DNA of 64,000 nucleotides from Antedon mediterranea (GCF_964355755.1 NC_092674.1:14825001-14889000), one strand, 5' to 3'; counted from the stretch's first letter, positions 10,393-22,439 are shown. The notes: generated from the sequence alone by a model not told the origin. Program-made: numbers and translations.

Positions 10393-12057
10393 TCAATTTG
10401 TATTGATCTTGTCAATGAAATGAGTCTGCTTTGCTTCTTTTATATTTCTTTGTACCTGATTTCTAAGTTTAGGCCTACAGTATTCAGTACGATATAATAA
10501 ATTACGAGTTCTTTTGAATTTTTTAAGATAAATATCCCTGGCCTTAATAATTTTGAGTATGTCAGGTGTCATCCACGGCTGAGAAGAGTGTCTAATTCTG
10601 ACTTCTTTTACAGGAGCAACTTTATCCAAAACATTTGTGAAATTTACACAAAAGGCTTGCCACGAACAATCAACGGTTTCTGCCTTGTGAACATTGTCCC
10701 AATCAGTCTCTTGAAGAAGACGTATAAACTTTTCTCTATTGTAGTTTTTAGTTGATCTAATCTTCACCTTTTTATGCGTGTGGTGTTTTTGTCGCTGTGT
10801 GTGACGAGTGGCATATATAGGAAAGTGATCACTGAAGCCTATAGATAGCACTCCGAATTTGTTTAGTTTGTCCAAAGAGTTGGTGATAATATGATCAAGA
10901 CAAGATTCGCAGGAATCACAGATGCGTGTGGGTTCGCTCATAATTTGAGACATTCCACTAATGTGCAGAGTCTGTTGGAATTTGATATAGTTGCTATCCT
11001 TTTTCAAGCTACACATGTTTGTATCTCCGAAAATGTAGATCTCCGAGTTTCTCGGTAGTTGTTCCATAATGTCATCCATTCCATCAATAAATTCACCATG
11101 ACGTTGTTTTGGTGGCCGATAACAGACTCCAACGATAATAGGCCTTGTTCTTGGGAGATGTACTTCAGACCATAGTGCCTCAATGTTGGCATTGTCACAG
11201 TCAGACCGCATAGTAATGGCCAGGGTAGACTTGAAGTACAGACATACTCCACCACCTGCTCTGACACGGTCTCGACGATATAGTTGGAAGTCTGGGATGT
11301 GTATTTCATTATCAGTAATGGAACTGTCAAGGTGCGTTTCAGTGACAGCAATGACTGCCACTTTGGTTCCACCAACAAGTGTTCTAAGTTCAGATATTTT
11401 GGGTAGTAGAGACCGCGCATTAACATGAAGAAAATGCATGCCTTTTCCTATCAGTACCTCTGCAGGATCAATGATAGAGTCCGAATTACTGCTGGAATCG
11501 TTGTTGATTCCACATACTAGCGGATCCAAGTTGAGCAATGCATCGTTTTCATTTGTATCCGAAGAGATACTAAAGAATGAATCATTCAGTTTTGGGAGTG
11601 CACAAAGATGGCAGCACCAGTCAGAAGACCTATGTTTGAAGAATGTTCTAAACCTATGAGGATTAATGTAGACACAACTAGCATGGAAATTCCTAGAACA
11701 ATTAAAGCATTTAAGCTGTTGTCGGTTTTTTGCAATCTTTCTTTCACAAACATGACAATGAATCGGAGGTGTATTTCGATTTGTATTGTTATTATGATTC
11801 ATGTTTGATTCTGGTCCAGGATTAGAGTGGACATCCCCACATTCGGTCAAGTCAATATTATAAGTGGAGATTGAATTGTGATCATATTGTACTCTACTTT
11901 TTGAGAACTTGCACTTTTTGTAAGGATGTTCCAAGAGTTTGATGTTACTATGGGGTTGTAAATACCTGGGAATATCAGACACATTATGTTTAGTAACGTG
12001 AAAGAGTGCAAACAACCAGAACAACAAGGGGATGGTAATTCTACGCATAGTGTGCAA
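10393..12057 (-). CDS. LINE N-terminal part: 2A-like motif, PHD finger, endonuclease
   Basis: A 554-residue open frame starts with a hydrophobic N-terminus (residues 8-20, a possible signal sequence) and the 2A-like motif TECGDVHSNPGP at 71-82. A PHD-type zinc finger follows (C101, C104, C117, C120, H125, C128, C149, C152). The AP-like endonuclease runs from about 206 with HVNARSL (N213), TETHL (E240), YRPP (313-316), GDTN (344-347), LDHI (387-390) and SDH (409-411), so the nicking site looks intact. The frame stops at TGA 10390-10392, then continues in the same frame (HNPKKLWKVIKDLGYQ) into the RT part, with 9862-10140 still in phase, so this is one nonsense mutation within a longer protein. 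If the 2A motif works, it would release the first 81 residues co-translationally. Confidence 0.85.
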   Translation of the reverse strand: MHTMRRITIPLLFWLFALFHVTKHNVSDIPRYLQPHSNIKLLEHPYKKCKFSKSRVQYDHNSISTYNIDLTECGDVHSNPGPESNMNHNNNTNRNTPPIHCHVCERKIAKNRQQLKCFNCSRNFHASCVYINPHRFRTFFKHRSSDWCCHLCALPKLNDSFFSISSDTNENDALLNLDPLVCGINNDSSSNSDSIIDPAEVLIGKGMHFLHVNARSLLPKISELRTLVGGTKVAVIAVTETHLDSSITDNEIHIPDFQLYRRDRVRAGGGVCLYFKSTLAITMRSDCDNANIEALWSEVHLPRTRPIIVGVCYRPPKQRHGEFIDGMDDIMEQLPRNSEIYIFGDTNMCSLKKDSNYIKFQQTLHISGMSQIMSEPTRICDSCESCLDHIITNSLDKLNKFGVLSIGFSDHFPIYATRHTQRQKHHTHKKVKIRSTKNYNREKFIRLLQETDWDNVHKAETVDCSWQAFCVNFTNVLDKVAPVKEVRIRHSSQPWMTPDILKIIKARDIYLKKFKRTRNLLYRTEYCRPKLRNQVQRNIKEAKQTHFIDKINTN

Positions 12058-12402
12058 AAAAAACCCCCAAAAACTACAGGCCTAAGTATATCTTACTATG
12101 TAATAACAGCCTAATTTGCCTAATACTAAATTACCAAAAAAAGAAGAATAAGACAATAAAAGAAATCGTTCTTTGTTGTTGTTTGTTTCCGCGATGGTAG
12201 TACGGTCTACACGTTCGATTTCAATATCGGCTGATTCTTCCAGGTTCATGTGTTCAGAGAGGATAATTTATCTAACATTAACGTCATAACTTGAGATGTT
12301 TTCACCTGCTCTGATTTTTCGGAACGTTGTGGAACATAATGGTTAAAAACCAGGCGGGTTAGGTTGTAAAAACTGCTAATATTTACATAAATTACAGCAG
12401 CT

Positions 12403-12692
12403 CGAATGGAGTGGAGCTGTGGCTTGGTGGTTATGATGCTTGGCTACCAATCTAAGGGTCCTGGGTTCAAGTCCTGTCATATGTCAGGGTTTTTTCTCAT
12501 GACAATTTACAACTCCACTCCCAAAGACTTAATAATAAGTCTTTGTTTATGTAGAGCATCTTGTGTATTTGTTTGTCTTGTGAAATTTTAAATAGTTTAT
12601 CCATCCTGTAATTGGCGGGTTACTCGCTGTTGGATGAGTATAAAATAAAATAAAAAAAAAAAAAATAAAAAAAAAAAAAAAAAAAAAAAAAA
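12403..12692 (+). mobile_element. tRNA-derived SINE
   Basis: A pol III-type promoter is visible: box A TGGCTTGGTGG at 12420-12430 and box B GGTTCAAGTCC at 12464-12474 (one mismatch to GGTTCGANNCC), at the spacing of a tRNA. The tRNA-like head is followed by an unrelated body with ATTGGCGGGTTACTCGCTG near 12611-12629 and an A-rich tail with a long A run to 12692. The head does not fold as a working tRNA, so this is a SINE, not a tRNA gene. The partner LINE is not evident; the tail does not match the LINE next to it. Confidence 0.8.
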
Positions 12693-12964
12693 TGAAATAC
12701 GTCTTATTCTAATACAAGTCAGATGTCTTCTGAATTAATTGTTTAATTTTGTTGTTGTAACAACCCTGGGTTTTTTGTTGTTTTGTTAGATTGCGATATT
12801 GCTACATCGTTTAAATAAAATGTACGGGTTGTTTAAGGTATTTTCAATACCAAACAAGTTATTACTTTGTTTATATGTACTGTTTTGTTTATCGTGAAGA
12901 ATTTTGTTCGGCGGACATTGTCGAATGGAGATTCAAATCATTAACATTCGACAGGCACATTTAA

Positions 12965-14014
12965 CACTTTGACTGCCAGAGGTTTTTCCAGTTAGAAACT
13001 GCCACCGCCAGCGTTTTTAGCCCAATTCGATGTTTTTATTAAAGCTGATTGAAACCATGTATGTGATCTGATTTATATGTAATTTAGACTAAAATAATCA
13101 TAAAGATTTTAGCTTTACAATGGTACCAAGAACGATTTTTAAATCGCAATATGTAAATCGTAATAGTAAAATGAAAGTAACCCACTTTTTGAATTTTTCG
13201 TAGTTTCGCGCAAGAAAGTCGAGATATTCGCGATTTTGTGCAAGACATCACAATATGAAAATATCGCCCGGTGAGATCAACAAACAACGAACAAGTTACT
13301 TACACGGCACCGATAGGCCTATAAAAACAAGTTATCACTATCGAAAAATGTATTACATTTTATAAATCATAAATCTTACATCAATGTTTCGCCAAAATCC
13401 ACATAGTAAAGACACCAGGCCTAGTTAACCAGGCCTAAAGTTGGTCCGGAACCGTTTTACGACTAGGGCTAGGCTAGCCTAGTACTACTAGCCTAGGCCT
13501 AGGAGATAGTAAACTGATGATTATAACCATACCATTTCAAAACAAGTTTGTTGCGTGAAACTCGGCCACTTTCAGGAAAGCACCAAAACAATTAGGGTAT
13601 ACATACAATAATAAAATTAAAGACTTCATATTGAAAATGACTCCATTATTTTTTATTCAGATAACAAACAAACATGTCAATCCACAAAAACCTTTGTAAT
13701 GCTTCGGCGGCATAGCTAGCGCGCGACCGATACACAATGCGCCAAGCCATCGCTCTACGCGCTACTGTGATGCGCGGTGTTTGTTATTTCGACAGGTACC
13801 ATTTTGACAGTCGTTCGTAACCAGATTAGTTACTTTCAAATTGTAAAATATTAACGGTCCAGACCGAATATAGTGTTCATATTTATAGTATATACCAATA
13901 ATTAACCTATCTACCGGATTTCATAAAAAAACGCGAAAAACGAAGATCTTCGTTTTTGGCAGTCAAGCGTTGTGTTTCCAAAAACGAAGATCTTCGTGTT
14001 TGGCAGTCAAAGTG
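12965..14014. mobile_element. piggyBac-like non-autonomous element, TTAA target site
   Basis: Ends are CACTTTGACTGCCA in inverted orientation, with TTAA directly outside at 12961-12964 and 14015-14018. piggyBac-type ends often read CCYTTTGACTGCC, so this fits that group. The 1050-bp interior has no transposase frame. It includes a TAGGCCTA cluster at 13415-13505 and, near the right end, the 12-base palindrome CGAAGATCTTCG twice (13941-13952 and 13985-13996), each followed by a piece of the TGGCAGTCAA terminal motif. Confidence 0.8.
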
Positions 14015-14019
14015 TTAAA

Positions 14020-14980
14020 TTTGTCTATGTTCTTATAAGTAATAAGTAAACTTATACAATTATTGCAATTGCTTAATTTCTTATATTTTGGTTTACCAAC
14101 TAGCAAATGTACACGTAATTGGTCTTTTCTTGCCTGTTTTGTTATTGGCAGAAATTTGAATAAATAAGAAAAAAAAAATGATAATACTAAATAGACCTCC
14201 CTACAGTACCATATTACTACAGTACCATAGAAGAATTTTTTTATTGACGCTTACCTTTTAAAATATTTACAAGTTTAGAATTTCATGTGATGATCAAATA
14301 AAGATAAATACGGTAGATTGTGTGGAAAAGTTTGAAACTAAAAGAACTATAGATGGCGCTAAAAAACTGCTAGATTGGCGCGCCCCTCTCTCGCACAAAA
14401 AACAAAGTTGGTCAAAAGGAGGAAGGAGGAAGACCAAAGATGTATAGCGGCGCTATACAATCTGACAAAAAAAGACGACTTCATAAGTTTATCATCATCT
14501 CTTTCTTTGATGTCATCCTCTCTCACACGTCACACACGTACACACCGCATGTGCAAAGAAGATGCCGCCATTAAAAAAAAGTAAGACAGTTTTGTCCCAC
14601 ATTAAATGTTTGTGTTGTTATTAACATAATATATAAAGCAAATAAAATATCAGATAAACCTAGTGAGCGTCAATATTGAAGCTATAAGGAGACTGCAGTT
14701 AGTGGAAATGGGCTTTGAAAAGTAGCTGCATGACGTGCCTGCTGCACACACACGTCGTCACACACAGCAGCAGGACGGTGTCTGATCATTTCGGCCGCTG
14801 GTTTAGTTATGGCAGGGAGTTGTAATTAGATTTCATTTTTCATTTCATTTATTTATTCGACCAACAAAACATATATACAATGTAGGCCTACAAAGATGAA
14901 ATTGGTCAGGGACTGCTAAAGTAATAGGCTACGATTACTGTAACTATAATAACAAGATTTGCTAATTAACTCCCTGGTTA
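14020..14980. other. No gene seen
   Basis: A plus-strand frame at 14375-14584 is Lys/Ser-rich and not recognisable. The rest is AT-rich unique-looking DNA. I see no TE ends here. Confidence 0.4.
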
Positions 14981-14997
14981 TGGAACGATTTCGATCC

Positions 14998-15072
14998 AAG
15001 TCGGCCCTAAACCGTCTCGGCCAAAGTCAAGTCGGCCCCAAGTCAACTCGGCCTCAAGTCAACTCGGCCCCG
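14998..15072. repeat. 16-bp minisatellite, complement form (AAGTCAACTCGGCC)
   Basis: About five imperfect units of TCAAGTCAACTCGGCC. The same array occurs inverted at 21245-21330, and the flanks on both sides (TATGGAACG outside, GTATGGAA inside) are shared, so about 100 bases form an inverted pair roughly 6.2 kb apart. Confidence 0.7.
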
Positions 15073-15245
15073 TTAACGTATGGAATGCAAAAGGTGCAAA
15101 GGAAGGGGATTGATGAAATAATATTTCTTCACATTTTTTTACCTATGAATAATTCTGACTTTTAATAGCAAGCAATATTTGATGAAAAATTTAAAGGCAT
15201 TGAATTCACTTCATTTTAGCATAGTAAGAAAGGGTAGGATTATAG

Positions 15246-16389
15246 TAGGGATAACGATGTAAAATTAAAAGTTAATATTTTTCAAACAAATTATACATTG
15301 CCTGTTAGTATTTTGTATCAATATTATAATAAAGAAAGAATTATGAAAATATGACTTGTAGTTTTCGAAATATAGGGTTTAAAACATCGCCGAAAATGAT
15401 CGTTTTTAGCCACGAACGATGTAAACAAATTGCGCCCTCAGACGACAATTGTATGAACTAGTAATTTTTCGTAAAAATAATTATATAAAATCACGATTTT
15501 AAGTAACATATTTTATATATCAACATTGTAAAATTCAATAAAATATGATATTACTTATTTATTATATAAAAAAGAGTGTTTATTTAACCTCGTTCGAAGA
15601 ATTTCAATGCATTATTTTCCTGTGTAATTGGACAGGCCCGACACCATGTGACTTCACGGCACTCGCGAGAAAATTATTCCGCTGTGTGTTGAATCGCGTC
15701 AACCAATCAAAGGGCGAGAATCCAAAATCGTTCAACCGTGAGACTTGCGGAGCGGTCGAATGCGGAGGTTTGATTGGCTTGCGATGACATCATACCATAA
15801 AATGGCGTTTTTGTAGTTGAGCCCCTCGGAATTTTTCAAAAATTATTTAAAAAATGGACTAAACGGATATTTTTTATGGTATATGGGTTGTTACTATGAA
15901 ATATTCGAATCATAAAGGCCTCATATCGGGATAAAATTGTTTTTTTAGCAGTTAAAATTAATATTTTTCTTAGTAACAAGCACATGGTATGTGGAACTAT
16001 ATTATCTTGGTGTAGGAATAAAAAACATTTTGAGGTCATAAGAGGCTCAACTACAAAAATAAGGTTGAAATGGTAGGTCATTGAGCCTTCCGAGGGTTTT
16101 GTAGTAAACAAAAGCTATACGCGCTAGGCGATAACGATCTTTTAACCACTATATTCACATTTTTGGTTGAATGAAATGGAAATAAAAAATACTTGATCTT
16201 ATAGAATAATAGGTAAATAAATATATACTCAAAATGATATATTTATAATTAATTTATTTTCAGAACAATTACCAAATAAAAAGTGTTTACCAAAGTAAAA
16301 AAACACCGCGTCAATGACATTGCGCGCATAGTAACGTGCGCGCTGTTTAATCGTGGTAATGAAAATGGAGTCAGCTCTCGGTATCCCTA
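15246..16389 (-). mobile_element. Non-autonomous DNA transposon with 7-bp TSD, copy 2
   Basis: This copy is inverted relative to 21-1182. On the plus strand it begins TAGGGATAACGATG and ends CTCGGTATCCCTA. ATTATAG flanks it exactly on both sides (15239-15245 and 16390-16396). The paralogous position in the second duplication unit (18808-18814) has a single ATTATAG and no element, an internal empty site that fixes both ends and the 7-bp duplication. A frame at 15836-16111 is not conserved as protein. Confidence 0.88.
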
Positions 16390-16559
16390 ATTATAGCTTT
16401 TATTTGCCACCTCCCTTTTAGTCAATTTGGACATTGGCTTCCAGAGTTATCGCAATTTGAAAATTTGAAAAATCATGATTTTTCGTTAAAAACAGATCAA
16501 AACAAAACAAAACAAAACAGATGTATATACAGGTAGTTATCAAGCTAATTAAATATTCA

Positions 16560-17455
16560 TAAAAAGGTAAACAACTTTTAAACAAATGTAAAATCTATAT
16601 GAAACATGAAACATAATTTCTTCATGTTTTTTCACCTATAGGTACCTCAAGTCTCAACGACCCCATTTTGGCAAAATTTTTATTATATTCGACATTGCGA
16701 ATATGTTACCATGACAACCAGAATTTGTGTAAACAAGAAAATAAACAAATGGATTTAACTCAATTTTTAAGCATATTTTATTACTAAAACAAAGTTATTA
16801 TGTTAGTTTCAATAAATTGTCAACAAACTAAATAATTTTTAATTTCATAAGATGAACAGTTACCATAGCAACAAGACTTTAATTTGTTTACTAATAATTT
16901 GAATGTGATGCGCAAAAAGATGTCAACCTATAAAAAGGTAAACAAGTGTACAGAATATATATAAAACTTGTTTTTTCACCAATAGGTACTATTAATACCA
17001 AGTGACAACAACCACATTAAAACAAATTTGATTATGTGGTGGAAATAAGTTACCATGGCAACCAGCATTTATGTAAACAAGAAAATAAACAATTGGATTT
17101 AAATCGATATTTAAGAGTGTTTGCATACAAAAACAAAGTTATTCTCTTAGTTTTAACAAATTGTCAGCAAACTAAGTATATAATTTTTAACTTTTTTAAG
17201 ACGAACAGTTACCAAAGCAACAAACATTAATTTGTTTACTAATAATTTATATACAATATATATTATGATGCGCAAAAAGATGTTGCTTTAAAAAGGTAAA
17301 CAAGTGTAGAACATAAAACTTAATTTCTTCATTGTTTTTTTCACCAATACTGTAGGTACTTACCAAGTCTCAACAACCACATTTTTGAAGAAAAAAATGA
17401 TTGTGTATGTTACTAATAAGTTACCATGGCAACCAGAATTAATGTAAACAAAAAA
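16560..17455. repeat. About 360-bp tandem repeat, 2.5 units
   Basis: Units start near 16560, 16920 and 17283, each with AAAAAGGTAAACAA, a CACCWATAGGTAC block, TTACCATGRCAACCAG and TGATGCGCAAAAAGATGT. In the second duplication unit the array is shorter (about 18975-19440). Confidence 0.75.
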
Positions 17456-20400
17456 TTGGGCGTCCAACACTAATGATCATTTTGTTTTTTCGTACTTGTA
17501 AACGTAATTTTTACTGCATCTTCAACACATCATCAAATCAACAGCAGTAATAAACCAAAGCAGTCAACAGTAATACAAAAAATACATTCATTTATTTTTT
17601 GTTTGCAACACATTTATTTAAAAGTAAGCGAGTTAATGTAGTCTACAGTATAGCAGATTTTAATAAATGTGTGTTTATACATGGTTTATATGTAATATTC
17701 TTATGTTTGTCTTGATTAGTATAGCTCAAATTCATTTTAATAATTAAATTATACTATATAGTATGATAAACTACTAATTAAACTATGATTTGTGGAATTT
17801 ATATATTTCTTATTGGTTAAAATATCAGATTGGTAACTGGTGCGGGTATTTATATTGAATCTGAAATTAGAAAAATAAAAAAAAACAATTAGTATCGATA
17901 TTAATAATTTTATATATAAATAACAAATTTAACGTTAAAATAAAATATTTTCATTAGAAGACAATGTTGAACAATAAAAACAACAAATAACATGCAATTG
18001 CAAAATTCAGCAACAATAACACTTTAATTAAAAATAATCAACAAAAAACAGTATATAATAGAGGGAGTAAACCTACCAGATAGAACAGCAAACTTAATAA
18101 TCAAGGGACTGCACATGGTGGTGTTAACAACTAGGCTAACACCCTCTGTAATTAAAAATATCAATACAGTATTATTATTTAATTTACGGTATTTAAATAA
18201 CTCAAAATTCTAGAAAACTTTAAATATACATCAACAATTAAATTTACAATGTCAACAAACATTGTTTATTTATATACTAAATGATTTTATTATGGTTTTA
18301 TTGATTAACAAAAAGCTAGGCCAAGTGACCTTCAAATGACCTAGACTTGGCCTAAGAAAGTCGTTGGCGTCGGGAAGCGTCGCATTTAATCTGCTTGAAA
18401 TGATTGCATTCAAGTCAAAGACAACCTGTTCTTTCCGTTTTTCATATTGTTTTTAATGGGTCTTAGCTATAACCGTTATATTCGAAAAATTAGGTTAAAA
18501 ATCATTTTTTTATCACTCAATATTACTTACCTATTCTGAAATCAATAACTTTGCTTATAATAAACGGATCTTGATAATTTTTTTTTAAAACCGATAGGAA
18601 AAAAAAGATGGCGAAGGTAAACGATTAAAAAGGTGACATATACACCCACAATGCACCATAAAAACCGTTTGAACGGTACAAGGTAAACAACCGCTGGCGG
18701 CGTCAACTAAAACCAAGATTTTGCACAGCGAACTGAACCGAGTATATTGATGCGCAGAAACGATGCGCGGTAGCAAATTGCGGTCGCTAATAGTAAGAAA
18801 GGGTAGGATTATAGCTTTTATTTGCCACCTCCCTTAGTCAATTTGGACATTGGGTTCCAGAGTTATCGCAATTTGAAAATTTGAAAAATCATGATTTTTC
18901 GTTAACTTTATATAATATGAGGAATATTGGTCAAAACAGATAGGTAGTTATCAAGCTAATTAAATATTCATAAAAAGGTAAACAACTTTAAACAAATGTA
19001 AAATCTATATGAAACATAGTTTCTTCATGTTTTTTCACCTATAGGTACCTCAAGTCTCAACGACCCATTTTGGCAAAATTTTTATTATATTTGGCATTGC
19101 GAATATGTTACCATGACAACCAGAATTTGTGTAAACAAGAAAATAAACAAATGGATTTAACTCAATGTTTAAGCATATTTTATTACTAAAACAAAGTTAT
19201 TATGTTAGTTTCAATAAATTGTCAACAAACTAAATAATTTTTAATTTTATAAGATGAGCAGTTACCATAGCAACGAGATTTTAATTTGTCTGCTAATAAT
19301 TTGAATGTGATGCGCAAAAAGATGTCAACCTATAAAAAGGTAAACAAGTGTGCAGAATAATTATATATAAAACTTGTTTTTTCACCAATAGGTACTATTA
19401 ATACCAAGTGACAACAACCACATTAAAACAAATATGATTAGAAATATTAGTATAGCTCAAATTCATTTTAATAATTAAATTATACTATATAGTATGATAA
19501 ACTACAAATTAAACTATGATTTGTGGAATTTATATAATATTTCTTATTGGTTAAAATATCAGATTGGTAACTTGTGCGGGTATTTATATTGAATCTGAAA
19601 TTAGAAAAATTAAAAAAAAAACAATTAGTATCGATATTAATAATTTTATATATAAATAACAAAATTGACGTTAAAATAAAATATTTTCATTAGAAGACAA
19701 TATTAAACAATAAAAACAACAAATAACATGCAATTGCAAAATTCAGCAACAATAACACTTTAATTAAAAATAATCAACAAAAAACAGTATATAATAGAGG
19801 GAGTAAACCTACCAGATAGAACAGCAAACTTAATAATCAAGGGACTGCACATGGTGGTGTTAACAACTAGGCTAGCACCCTCTGTAATTAAAAATATTAA
19901 TACAGTATTATTATTTAATTTATGGTATTTAAATAACTCAACATTCTAGAAAACTTTAAATATACATCAAAAATTAAATTTACAATGTCAACAAACATTA
20001 TTTATTAATATACTAAACCATTTTATTATGGTATTATTGATTAAATATAAACTGTCAAAAAGCTAGGCCAAGTGACCTTCAAATGACCTAGACTTGGCCT
20101 AAGAAAGTCGGGAAGCGTCGCATTTAATCTGCTTGAAATGATTGCATTCAAGTCAAAGACGACCTGTTCTTTCCGTTTTTCATATTGTTTTTAATGGGTC
20201 TATAACCGTTATATTTGAAAAATTAGGTTAAAATAATTTTTTTGTCACTAAATATTACTTACCTTTTCTGAAATCAATAACTTTGCTTATAATAAACGGA
20301 TCTTGATAAATTTTTTTTTAAACCGATCGGAAAAAAAAGATGGCGAAGGTAAACGATTAAAAAGGTGACATATACACCCACAATGCACCATAAAAACCGT

Positions 20401-21244
20401 TTGAACGGTACAAGGTAAACAACCGCGGCATCAACTACAACCAAGATTTTGCACAGCGAACTGAACCGAGTATATTGATGCGCAGAAACGATGCGCGGTT
20501 GCAAATTGCGGTCGCTACTTTTAATGAATATTAATATTTAGACAATAATACATTTAGCAAAAAAAATAAGGATTTCACCAACTTTCCTTTATTTACGTTT
20601 AATAAAATTTCAAATTGCACAAATTGTTCTGAAATTGCGCATAACAAACAATTGATTAATAAGCTAGCATTCATACTATTGTTAATGATTACAATATGAA
20701 CATTTGGATAATAAATATGAACACATTGTAGGCCCAATATTGATGATGCACGTACGTAGGCACGTATGTTCGTTCGTGCGTCAAAATTCAATAAACATGT
20801 CCGACATGCGAGGACATTTATTAGGTGTAATAAGATTGTTTGGTTGGATTGTTTGGTTGAATCATTGAGGTATTAAATAATGTTAACTCCATGGTTGAAT
20901 CACGCGTAGATTTCTTCAGTGTATGCATTTGATTAGGCGACAACATCTGTAACCAATTCGTAGCTGCGCCTCCCTGCGCCTTTGGCAGGTATTTCGATAT
21001 TACAACTGCTACGTGTTTTCGCTGACTGGGAGATTCCCCTTTATTTAAAACGCAAATCATGGAAAAAAACGGTGTGTACGATCATTTTTCTATGGCCAAA
21101 TAGTGGAACCATTGAGCTATAATAGCTTCATGGTGGAACGTAGGCCTACGTCTTCGATTTACTAAAATGTGGTACCTGCACGTGTTTTTGTAACACGCGG
21201 GTACTTCTATTCATATCGGCAATGTGCGTTCCATACTTTATTGT

Positions 21245-21330
21245 GGCCGAGTTGACCGATTAGTTTTTGGCCGAGTTGACGTGAGGCCGAGTTGACTTGA
21301 GGCCGAGTTGACTTGGGGCCGACTTGACCT
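21245..21330. repeat. 16-bp minisatellite (GGCCGAGTTGACTTGA)
   Basis: About five units, the inverted partner of 14998-15072. It may be the subterminal array of a TE whose two ends now lie apart, or two separate insertions. Confidence 0.7.
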
Positions 21331-21519
21331 GCACCACCCTATGGAACGGCCAAAACCAAATTCATGAATTGTAAATTGTTGAATATGTATGACACACCAT
21401 GTGTATTAAAATGTTTTATATTTTTACTAATAAAATTACGCCGAATCAGCGGTCTCCCAGAAGAAATGTTGAAAGTAGGCTATGATGATGCGCTAGCTAT
21501 GGAGACTAGGCCTACAAGT

Positions 21520-21604
21520 TAGGGATAACTGCGCTGAGAGCCGACTTCATTTTCATTATACCATGATTAAACAGCACGCGCACGTTACTATGCGCGCAAT
21601 TTAA
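21520..21604 (+). mobile_element. Solo terminus of the 7-bp-TSD transposon
   Basis: TAGGGATAACTGCGCTGAGAG followed by CCATGATTAAACAGC and TTACTATGCGCGCAAT matches the left end of the element at 21-1182. Homology stops about 85 bases in, so this is a truncated third copy. From 21605 to 22440 I see only AT-rich DNA; an exon-like piece at 22262-22330 could not be assigned. Confidence 0.65.
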
Positions 21605-22439
21605 TTTACGATCTGGCTGATAGAAGAAACAATGGATGGCTAGTGTGTAGCGAGGTTCGTAAAATGATAAAATGTGAGTATTATCTACTGTTTTTTGTAC
21701 GGTCTTTTAGCATAATAGAAACATTGAAAATAATAATAACCTTATTTTCAGCCACACCATGCTGGATGGTGGTGCCCATTTGTGGCGTCTTGTGGAACCA
21801 TGAATAGGTAGAATCATGAAAATTTAAAATTATATATTTATTTCATATTAAAGAGCTCAAAAAATGCTTTAAAATGACATCATAGAGCTATATAGAATAA
21901 CGAGAAGTGAAGTGTAGTAATACGAGATATTACAGGGCATAGTCGGATGTCACAAAAAGAAACGGCAAAGCACTGTTGGGTTCATATGATTTTATTTGAA
22001 TACCAAGAAATACAGCAAAAAGAAAAAGAAAAACCTGAAAATATATAATACATTGTATTAAACTCCATGCAAAAATATGTAATTAAGAATATATATATAA
22101 TAAACCTAATAAACTAAATTAAATTTGAGCAGCAACGCATAATGTCAACTATAAATATCAAAATACAATTATTCTTGAAAATAAAGGATTTCCAATTCTC
22201 TTTAGAAAACGACCACATTACACTATATAACTTGTAATTAACAATTATATCTTATCTTACCAGCTCAGTGGCTCTCTTGGCACTGGCCTCATACGAACTC
22301 TTATTTCATGTTTGTATACCACATACAGCCTAAAATAAATCAAGTGAATATTTTGCAATACTTCTGAATGCTTAATATTTATTTAATAATAAATATGCAA
22401 TTATTTAAAATTATTAAAAACAAAGATTTCTGTACTGTA

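Larger units (their letters stand above)
8243..12064 (-). mobile_element. CR1-type LINE, almost full length
   Basis: Reading the minus strand, the element carries a PHD finger, an AP-type endonuclease and a reverse transcriptase, then a 3' tail containing AATAAATATT followed by ACTTACTTACTTAC (8243-8270). Short tandem repeats instead of poly(A) at the 3' end are typical of the CR1/L2 group. The coding region is interrupted by one stop at 10390-10392 and one frameshift near 9930, both otherwise bridgeable by homology. The 5' end is not sharply defined; the first ATG is at 12057 and the 5' UTR may reach about 12290. No target-site duplication was found. The 3' noncoding part (8243-8737) holds no ORF. 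Confidence 0.8.
15222..20517. repeat. Tandem segmental duplication, two units
   Basis: Unit 1 is 15222-18790 and unit 2 is 18791-20517. Both begin TAGTAAGAAAGGGTAGGATT and end GCGGTCGCTA. They align closely through TATAGCTTTTATTTGCC (16391 and 18810), GGGAGTAAACCTACCAGA (18063 and 19799) and GAACTGAACCGAGTATATTG (18729 and 20458). Unit 2 lacks the transposon at 15246-16389 and about 0.65 kb of the internal repeat array. Short minus-strand frames at 18585-18776 and 20274-20504 are copies of one another and I do not regard them as genes. Confidence 0.8.

Noticed and set aside
8738-12057. Intact active LINE
   Set aside because: One in-frame stop and one frameshift interrupt the coding region, though both lie in otherwise conserved sequence.
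12420-12474. Possible tRNA gene
   Set aside because: Box A and box B are present, but the acceptor and anticodon stems do not pair and an A-rich tail follows, so it is a SINE head.
21-16389. One giant 16-kb transposon with 1.1-kb terminal inverted repeats
   Set aside because: Each arm has its own 7-bp duplication, two different 7-mers, and one arm has an empty paralogous site, so they are two separate insertions.
18585-20504. Paired short frames MLPRIVSAHQYTRF and MQPRIVSAHQYTRF
   Set aside because: They are copies within the tandem duplication and differ by shifts in their second half, so conservation reflects recent duplication, not selection.
20821-21060. Minus-strand frame with KYLPKAQGGAATNWLQ
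   Set aside because: It looks slightly protein-like, but no neighbouring exon or known family supports it.
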